Of a stretch of 64,000 nt of DNA, positions 57,160-64,000 are shown piece by piece. The stretch is from Mercenaria mercenaria (lineage: Eukaryota; Mollusca; Bivalvia; Venerida; Veneridae), in contig NC_069375.1 in NCBI RefSeq assembly GCF_021730395.1, positions 16,081,001 to 16,145,000 on the forward strand. Reading direction: 5' to 3'. The first letter of the stretch is position 1; each line of letters starts with the position of its first letter. The notes under the pieces were generated by a model, which saw only the letters and a list, made by a program, of their open reading frames with translations, had not been told where the DNA came from and searched no databases. The position numbers and the translations under genes were made by a program.

Positions 57160-58584
57160 TCGAGGGTTCAACGCAATAGGGGCGTATCTACATGTTTTAC
57201 CAAAAATCACTTTTTTTGATTTTTCACTTTATTTTGACCTAATTTATATACTGTGAAAATTTAAACCAGATATTTCAGTTATTTGTATCATTATTTTGAT
57301 ATTGCAATAAGGGCGTATCTCAGATTGCCTTGATTTTTACGCGCAATATGAAAGTAAGTTGACTTACTGCCTTATTGCATGCAAAAAAGTATCCAGTAGT
57401 CTTAATATTTATCCTGCAATACAGGCTTATGTAATCAGATAATTTCTGTGATGTCATAATGATGACCTCATAAGGGCATTATCCTGATGCATGACCCTTA
57501 AAGTAAATGTAGTATTGTCACATCTTATGACATTGAAGTCAAGAAAAGCTTTTTTATGCTTATGAGAGTCAGTACTTACAAATGGTAGATTCATCCTGTG
57601 TGCATTGATATGTTATTATCAAATTTAGCTACAGTTAAATGATAGACCCCCATTCATCTTACTGCTACTTAATGCACTACTTAAAGTCTTTCAAAGTGAA
57701 AGCCATACTTGCCTCACAATAATTATTGCCAAAAAGAAAGATTTCTATACTCGTAAAATAAAATGAATAATCTTATCCAAAATTAACAGTTTAAAAAATA
57801 TTAATTGGGCTAGGTTATAAAAGGCTATACTCTATTCTTGAAGACTTCAGAAGGTGTATCATGATTAAAGTAAGTCTATATTCTGTATTCTTAAAGATTT
57901 TAAAGGTTTATCCTTGTTCTTAAAGATATTTAAAGGTGTATCATGGTAGGAAATATTTCAATTTCCTTGAATTTTGTAAAGTCGTACCATGGTCGAAGTA
58001 AGTCCATGTTCTACATCCTTGCAGGCTTTTTAAGATGTATCATGGTTTAAAAATATTTTATGCCCTTGAAAAATGTAATTAAGGGAGTTAAAAAATGATT
58101 TTCTTGAAAACAAATAAATTGCAGTACCAATTACTTGAAGATTTTTATACTTGTGCCTGCTTACTCGGTACAGTATTGCAAAAGGATTTATAGACCACGA
58201 AAACTGTAAGTGAAACTCCATATACATATAAAAGGGGAAGTCCAGTAATGAAATGTGATAATACATGAAAGGCGTTTGGCCTAGGAAAAACTCCTCAATA
58301 ATCTGTACCAAAATTTTAGTTGTATGGCACTAAAAGAAACAAAATATTCAAAATGAGGTAGAAATGTGCAATTTTTTTTAAAATTTAGAAAATCTAGTTA
58401 CTTTAATAATAAAATGAAAATCAAAAAGGTGTAATACATCAAAAGCCAGTACTTCAAGCTATAGTTTATAGTGAACAGCCACAGTCTAAGACATACAGCA
58501 TACATTCTTTGAAATGTAAGTGTGACTGTATTATTCAGTAACATAATAATACATGAAGCCAGTTTGGTAATATTCGAAGCTTTT

Positions 58585-59051
58585 TAGCTTATCTGATTTT
58601 TTTTTTTTTTTTCAAATTGATGAGTTATTGTCATCGCTTGATAGGCGTCAACGTCTGCGTCAGTGTCCACATGCTTGAAAACTTGCAACACTTGTTCAAC
58701 ATCAGTAACTGACTATGTACAGCAAGAAACATAACTCCATCCTGCTTTTTGCAAGAATCATGGCCCCTTTTGGAATAGGAAAATAACAGTTTTTTTAGTG
58801 TTTTTTTTTTTTTAGTTAAATTCTGCATTTAGGTCAACTTTTCTCCTTAAAGGTCAAAGCTATTGCTTTAATTCTTGGTGAAGGTATTCGCTAATAAAGC
58901 CGACTCTGCAAAGCAAGTACCATAGTTTTAAATTGTTTTTGCAAGAATTTTGGCCCCTTTTGAACTTAGAAAATCATGGGTAGACAATATTTCTATTATA
59001 CAGAGACAATAAAATTAGATGAGCATCTGCACCCACAAGGCTGTGCTCTTG
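58585..59051 (+). mobile_element. Short HINE-like element of the 15016 family
   Basis: It starts TAGCTTATCTGATTTTT after a T-run. Two core units contain AACTCCATCCTGCTTTTTGC and GGCCCCTTTTG. It ends with AGATGAGC, a GCAC...GTGC hairpin and CTCTTG. It is a reduced copy of the element at 15016-16042, which has about five units. Confidence 0.78.
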
Positions 59052-59991
59052 TTTTGTATACCGGTACTTACCACATATTTTCTATGCCATTTCAGCAAAT
59101 TTCCTGGGCATTTTTATCTTATATTTACTTGCATTGTGCTCAGGTGGAATATGTCAAATGATAGGCATGCTAAATCTGCAACTATACAGATTCTTTTGGT
59201 ATTAACATTGTTACAGTCACTGTGTGATTTTTGAGCCATCCAAAATTTCGTGAGCAAGGGTTGGATGGAGGCACTTTGAGTTGCCCTTGTATTTTGGTCC
59301 AAATTTATGTTGTGCATATCTCAAAAAAGGTATTTTACAAAGTGTCATCAAGCTCCATTAAGTGAAATTGTGCACCTAGCTAGTTTTTTAATTTGGATCT
59401 CTCACAGCTGACCAACATTTTATTTTAAGTCTGTGTCATATAACAGTAACTCAGAAAGTATTTGACATTAGAGATTATGAAACATTACAGGATTATTATT
59501 CAGCAGTTCTGTGCCTGCCCCCTTGGGTTTTGTTTGTGATTTTATTCAGCCAGACCAGAGTTATGGCCCTTCACTTAATAAAAAATATGCATAAAATGAA
59601 TATAAAAGTGTATGTCACACTTTATCTTAAAACGTATTTGACCACGGGTCAAAGAGGAAAAATATTATTCAGCATCGAAAGGTTTCATTCAGGATTTCTT
59701 TTGGTCATTCTAGTGTTATGGGCCTTAAGTAAAAAAAAAATGCATAAGTGCAAACAAGTTTGTGTTGCCTGTATCTCAAGAAGTATTTGAATTAGAGTCA
59801 GAAAACATCAGGGGATTGTTATAACATGTGAACTGGTACATTTGGGTGTTCTGTTTAAGATTTCATTCAGCCAGTCAGGAGTTATGGTCTTTGACTTAGC
59901 GAAAAATACACATTAAAGTGATGAAACTTTTAATTGTGTTGCATGTATCTAAGATATTTCACCCAGAGTCATGAAACCATGATGTATAGGT

Positions 59992-60411
59992 GGATGAATA
60001 GCTCAGTGGTTTGCACACTGGCCTTCCAATCCTGAGGTCTGGGGTTCGATGTCCGGCAGCTATTCTGGAATTTTCAGAAAAGCTTTTCAGTGTTTCCCAC
60101 CCAACTAGAGGTGTACTGGTCAGGAAACCAGGCAATCCTTGCATGTATCAGTGCTATACACTGGGCACGTTAAAGAACCAGGCTGTCTATTCGCAACGAG
60201 CTAGGCTAAGTTAGCCGGACAAGCCTGTATCTGATTTCAAATCTCTGTCGTGGGGGCTTTGTCTCACTCTGTCCCTATGTGTCTGTAATAGTAGAGGATG
60301 AATTATGCGCCCAGTGTGGCTGCATTTGAACTACCGGTATGTAAAGCGCCTTTGAACGTGAAATTGATCATGAAAAGGGCGCTATATAAATCTGGTATAA
60401 TAATAATAATT
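59992..60411 (+). mobile_element. tRNA-derived SINE with GCGCTATATAAA tail
   Basis: The head has A box TAGCTCAGTGGTTTGCA and B box GGGGTTCGATGTCC. The body (about 330 bp) ends AAAGCGCCTTTGAACG then AAGGGCGCTATATAAAT and (TAA)n. The GCGCTATATAAA end is a tail shared by many animal SINEs that borrow a LINE 3' end. The flanks ATGTATA and ATGTACA may be an aged duplication. The head keeps Pol III boxes but is not a functional tRNA. Confidence 0.78.
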
Positions 60412-60615
60412 ATGTACAGTGACAGGAGGTGGGGGCACTTGTGTCCTTTATACACACATCTAGTTTTCAGTTTGAAACCACTCTTGTGTCTGCTTCTGGA
60501 AAATCCAATACTGGTGTCATATGAGAGGTCATGGTTGTGACCCCAGTGGGGCTCAAACTCACCACCCCATGAATGAGTGGTTGACACCTTATCCACTAGA
60601 CTACCGCTCCCCGTT
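60405..60615 (-). mobile_element. Second tRNA-derived SINE, reverse orientation
   Basis: On the minus strand GCGGTAGTCTAGTGGATAAG (A box) and GAGTTTGAGCCCC (B box) appear in the correct order at about 60608 and 60557, followed by a body of about 150 bp running to about 60405. It abuts the 3' tail of the preceding SINE. Confidence 0.6.
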
Positions 60616-61868
60616 TCAGTTTATTAATTAATAGGCAAGGAAAATTGCCATGTTATATCAGTTGCAGCAGAGATGCTGTTACTGTGCTGTGGTAACTGAG
60701 GCCATCTCCTGTGTGTCCTGTCCTGCATCTTGTGGTGTTTTCATTTTGTCAGATATACATTTAATCTCATTTGTCTTTGATAAAGCTTGCAAGACTGAAA
60801 TTTAAGAAATAGAGTGACTGACAGATTTCATTTGTCCTATTTGATATTTGATAGACTGCCTATATACTGCTTTGCTATTTTAAAGTCTTTTTTGTTGTTG
60901 TTATTTTCCCTTTATTATAGTGCCAAATAGAAAGATATTCATTCAGGTCTGGAGGAAAAAAAATGAAATGTGTAATATTCAGTTTAATTAAAGAAAATGC
61001 AGACATAAATTAGTTTTTTATGATTGTATTCTGTTGTATACTAATACCATTTTACGTGAAAAAAATATTAAATTCATCAGAAACTTTAATTGAAATTTTA
61101 CTGCAAAAGAACACTTTTGCCTATTTTGCAAATACAATCTCTCCGGATTTACATGAAAAAATCTTGCTGTTAAGTCTGATACTTTAAAATAGGCTGTTAT
61201 ATTCTTCAGTTTCAATTATGTTCTTACATGTTTCATTTAAAATGAGTATAGAAGTGCTAGTATGCTTTAGTTGTATTTACTTTTTTGTACATACTACCAT
61301 GTTGCAGGACACAGTTTTATCAACTTCAACAGAAAATTTCCTGCAATAAAGGCGTAAGTCCACTTACGCCCATCTTGCATATAAAATTACTCCAGATTTA
61401 CATGAAAAATCATGCAATAAGGGCTTAAGTCACATGTTTTAAAATATACTGTTATTTTGTCAAATTCCATTCATGTTGTTTAATGTTTCATATAACATGT
61501 CTAATATTAAGTGAAAAACTTTGGTAAATTTGTATGTGACTGAACACAGAAGAAAACAAAGTAGTTTTTTTCTTCTCTTGTAAAGTTTTCAAAAATGTAG
61601 TTACGCCCTTATTGCGTTGAACCCTCGATATATGTTTTCAGATAGCTTTAAAAATTGCTTTTGTTTTCAATTGATTATGAATATTTGTATAGATTAATTG
61701 AATATTCGTTTATGAATACAATGCTTTTGAAAGTTTTGATGTCTAATTATTTAATGCCCGCAATAACATACACTTAGACAGTAATTATCTAAGCTAAGAT
61801 GAATTTATTGTTAATGTTCACAGTCGTGGGTATTTTGAAACAGTACATATTGTCAGAGTCAGAATTTT

Positions 61869-62294
61869 TATACGCCCAAAGGGACGTATTATGTTATACC
61901 GCCGGTGTCCATTTGTCCGTCCGTTGGCAATTTCCTGTCCGCTCTGTAAATCTTGAACCCCTTGAAGGATTTCAAAGAAACTTGACACGAATGTATACCA
62001 TACTGAGACGAGGTGCAGAGTGCATGTTTTGGATGTCTTGCTTCAAGGTCAATGTCACACTTGGGGGTCAAAGGTCATATCAGTTTGTTTTGTGTCCACT
62101 CTGTAACTCTTGAACTGCTAGAAAGATTTCAAGAAACTTGGCACATAATGTTCTCCACACCCTAAAGATGGCGTGCAGAAGCAACATGTTTCGGATGACT
62201 CGTTTACATGGTTGAAAGGTCACACTTAGTTGGTCATAGTTCGTATAAGGTCTTTGCTTTTTTGTGGATTTGGATTGGCATTGCAGTGCTCTTG
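61869..62294 (+). mobile_element. Tandem-core element, TATACGCCC start, CTCTTG end
   Basis: It starts after a T-run with TATACGCCCAAAGGGACGTA (a small fold-back), then GTCCGTCCG and about two degenerate units with CTTGAACYRCTWGAARGATTTC. It ends GCAGTGCTCTTG. The core differs from the other families, but the T-run start and CTCTTG terminus are the same. Confidence 0.6.
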
Positions 62295-62559
62295 TTTTAT
62301 TTGGCAGTATCCCTGTTTTTTGTTCACTTAAAAATAAAACAAAGGGCCTTGGAACTATTTTCTATTCTGGTCTGCCTATCAAATTATGTAAAAAAACTGA
62401 CCTAGGGCTTATAGACTTATGAAATAGAATAATTAAGATAGTTAAAGACCATTCTTGATATATTCAAATGTATTTTTTACAAGTTTGTAACAAATAAGAT
62501 GATGTTATAGACATTTTCGTTTTCATTTCTGTTGATATATGTTCATTAAATACATTTTT

Positions 62560-63540
62560 ATCATTTTCCCGCTTGCGGAAGCGAAGACATAAATGTCCAA
62601 ATGGCTGTTCAGTGTATGTACGTGCATCAGTGCGTGCATTGCGTCCGTCGGTTATTTGTTTGTCGACCATTTACTTTGACATGCATGGTGAATTTTGTTA
62701 TATTTGGCATGAATGGTAACCGCGGTGAGAGGAAGTGTCATGCGCATTCCCCAGGGTCCTATCTCATAGTCAGGGGTCACACTTTGAGTGTCTAAATGTC
62801 AATTCATTAACGACTTTGTCGGAGTATTGCTTCTGCATGCATGGAGGGATTTTGATGTAACTTGGCCTCATTCTGCGCGTTCACCATCATGAGACGGAGT
62901 GTTCTTGCCAAAAGATTAAGGTCTACGGTCAAGGTCACACTTAGTGGTCTAATGGTTACATGAATGACAACTTTGTCCGGTGCATTTCTTGGTAGGGATT
63001 TTGATGTAACCTGGCATATAATGTTCACCACCATGAGTCGGAGGGTCACTGCGCAGAAACCAGGTCCTTAGGTCGAAGGTCAAGGTCACACTTTTGTCCG
63101 GTGCATTTCTTTTCATGCATTTGAGGGATTTTGATGGTAACTGGGCACAATTGTTCACCATCATGATGATGGAGTGGCATGCGCAGTTCTAGGAATTAAT
63201 TCTTTTGTTGTTACTCTAAATTGCTTATAATTGTAACTTTTTTATTACTGGTCATAGGAAAAAATCAGGATCACTTGTCTGTAGGACATCATGCTTAGGA
63301 CATCCTATTTTGTGGTTGTATTTGGACCATTGTTCTCTTTGGTAAGGTTCTTTGTGTGGAGTACAATTTTTTTGGAATTCATTTTTTGTATTTGGCATAT
63401 ATGTTGCTCTATGCGACAGAGTGTCACGTGCAATCTTCCCAGTGCTTTTGTCAGCTGCGGGCTAAGTAGACATGTTGCATACGTGGGCAATCGAGTTATG
63501 TTTTAACTTCTTTCCCACCAGTGACGCAACAAAATATTTC
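62560..63540 (+). repeat. Degenerate minisatellite of about 110 to 120-bp units
   Basis: At least three units (around 62830, 62960 and 63095) share ACTTTGTCCGGTGCATTTCT, GAGGGATTTTGATGTAAC and GTTCACCATCATGA, and several contain AAGGTCAAGGTCACACTT. A TTCCCGCTTGCGGAAGCG fold-back at about 62566-62583 may mark one end. The other end is unclear. Confidence 0.55.
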
Positions 63541-64000
63541 AACTTGCCTTTGTAATTGTTTATCTTGTACGTATGTTGCATATTAATGGTTCTTGGTCAC
63601 AGGGGGGACATGTTAAAAAATGAAAAAATAATACATCTGGGTTGTCATGCCAAAAGATTTTGACTTAAGATAATTGACATTCTGGGCATTTGTTTACTAT
63701 TTCTTACATATCTACCAGCCTTATTCGTTTTTGTAAATATTTCAAGCATAGATACACAATCAATAAATAGAAAGGGGACTTAGAAAGAACTTCAAGCTTG
63801 AAAGCAGACCGATCTGGTATGTTTATCTTATGAATTTTTAATCAGTGTATCGGCCTCTTGGGACGGCGTAGATGTCCGTCAACAGTGTCATGAGGTTTGA
63901 TGGCAACTTGCGGTCTCGGTCGCAGTAATCAGCGACATGACCAAGCAAGTTTCTTATAATATATATAACTAGATGTTTGTGTCTTCACTAAATCATGACA
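63541..64000. other. Intergenic, nothing recognised
   Basis: AT-rich sequence to the window edge without exon or repeat boundaries. Confidence 0.4.

Larger units (their letters stand above)
57160..61628. mobile_element. 4.5-kb inverted-repeat DNA element with nested insertions
   Basis: TCGAGGGTTCAACGCAATA at the left end is exactly inverted at the right end (TATTGCGTTGAACCCTCGA, to 61628, with one A/G position beyond). Similarity continues to GGGCGTAWCTACAT. TA flanks both ends. Near-terminal GCAATAAGGGCGTA motifs repeat at about 57303, 61343 and 61415. No transposase frame is visible, so it is non-autonomous or gutted. It contains a HINE (58585-59051) and two tRNA-derived SINEs (59992-60411 and 60405-60615). 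Confidence 0.75.

Noticed and set aside
59992-60065. tRNA-Gly-like sequence as a functional gene
   Set aside because: It has A and B boxes but continues into a SINE body and tail; the acceptor arm does not pair well.

Overview
The window is animal nuclear DNA, almost certainly from a marine bivalve (venerid-clam-like). Small exons sit in AT-rich introns. The intergenic DNA is packed with repeat types that I recognise as common in bivalves: tandem-cored elements with hairpin ends, tRNA-headed SINEs, and many short inverted-repeat DNA transposon remnants. Only a few per cent of the sequence is coding.

Two protein genes can be read completely, both from intact reading frames joined at consensus splice sites. 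(1) RAB14, plus strand, 8 coding exons between 22584 and 31042, 214 residues, with all GTPase motifs and a C-terminal CAC prenylation motif. (2) A tektin-like protein 1 (TEKTL1/CCDC105) orthologue, minus strand, 6 coding exons between 52930 and 46028, 414 residues, all introns in phase 0. The two genes converge across about 15 kb. A small unrecognised plus-strand reading frame (53722-53943) starts head-to-head with TEKTL1 behind a CRE-containing interval. There is one tRNA-Tyr(GUA) gene with a 13-nt intron (1822-1907).

Layout: 1-3600 sparse DNA with the tRNA gene. 3672-6463 a 2.8-kb inverted-repeat element holding a hAT-like element. 6900-7130 a promoter-like interval with a strong splice donor. 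7804-14588 a cluster of hAT-like elements, one of which (8981-11307) contains a SINE and another DNA element. 11486-12591 and 15016-20909 minisatellite-cored, Helentron-like (HINE) elements. 21043-22019 an inverted-repeat element overlapping a possible RAB14 leader exon. 22554-31042 RAB14, with MITEs, a SINE and a hAT element in its introns. 31043-35600 repeat-poor, probable RAB14 3' UTR or downstream DNA. 35884-37159 a DNA element. 38084-41155 an old tandem-repeat element split by a TTAA-type element that itself carries a HINE. 41160-46027 mostly unremarkable, with one piggyBac-like MITE. 46028-53000 TEKTL1. 53980-54800 a large inverted repeat in a cluster of short repeats. 56143-56603 a hAT-like MITE. 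57160-61628 a 4.5-kb inverted-repeat element holding a HINE and SINEs. 61869-64000 further tandem-core repeats.

The two genes do not act together: RAB14 is a trafficking GTPase and TEKTL1 a ciliary/sperm-tail microtubule protein. I did not find a convincing new multi-gene system. The most notable material is the set of tandem-core elements. They share one end architecture while carrying different cores, and some cores hold arrays of consensus nuclear-receptor binding sites.
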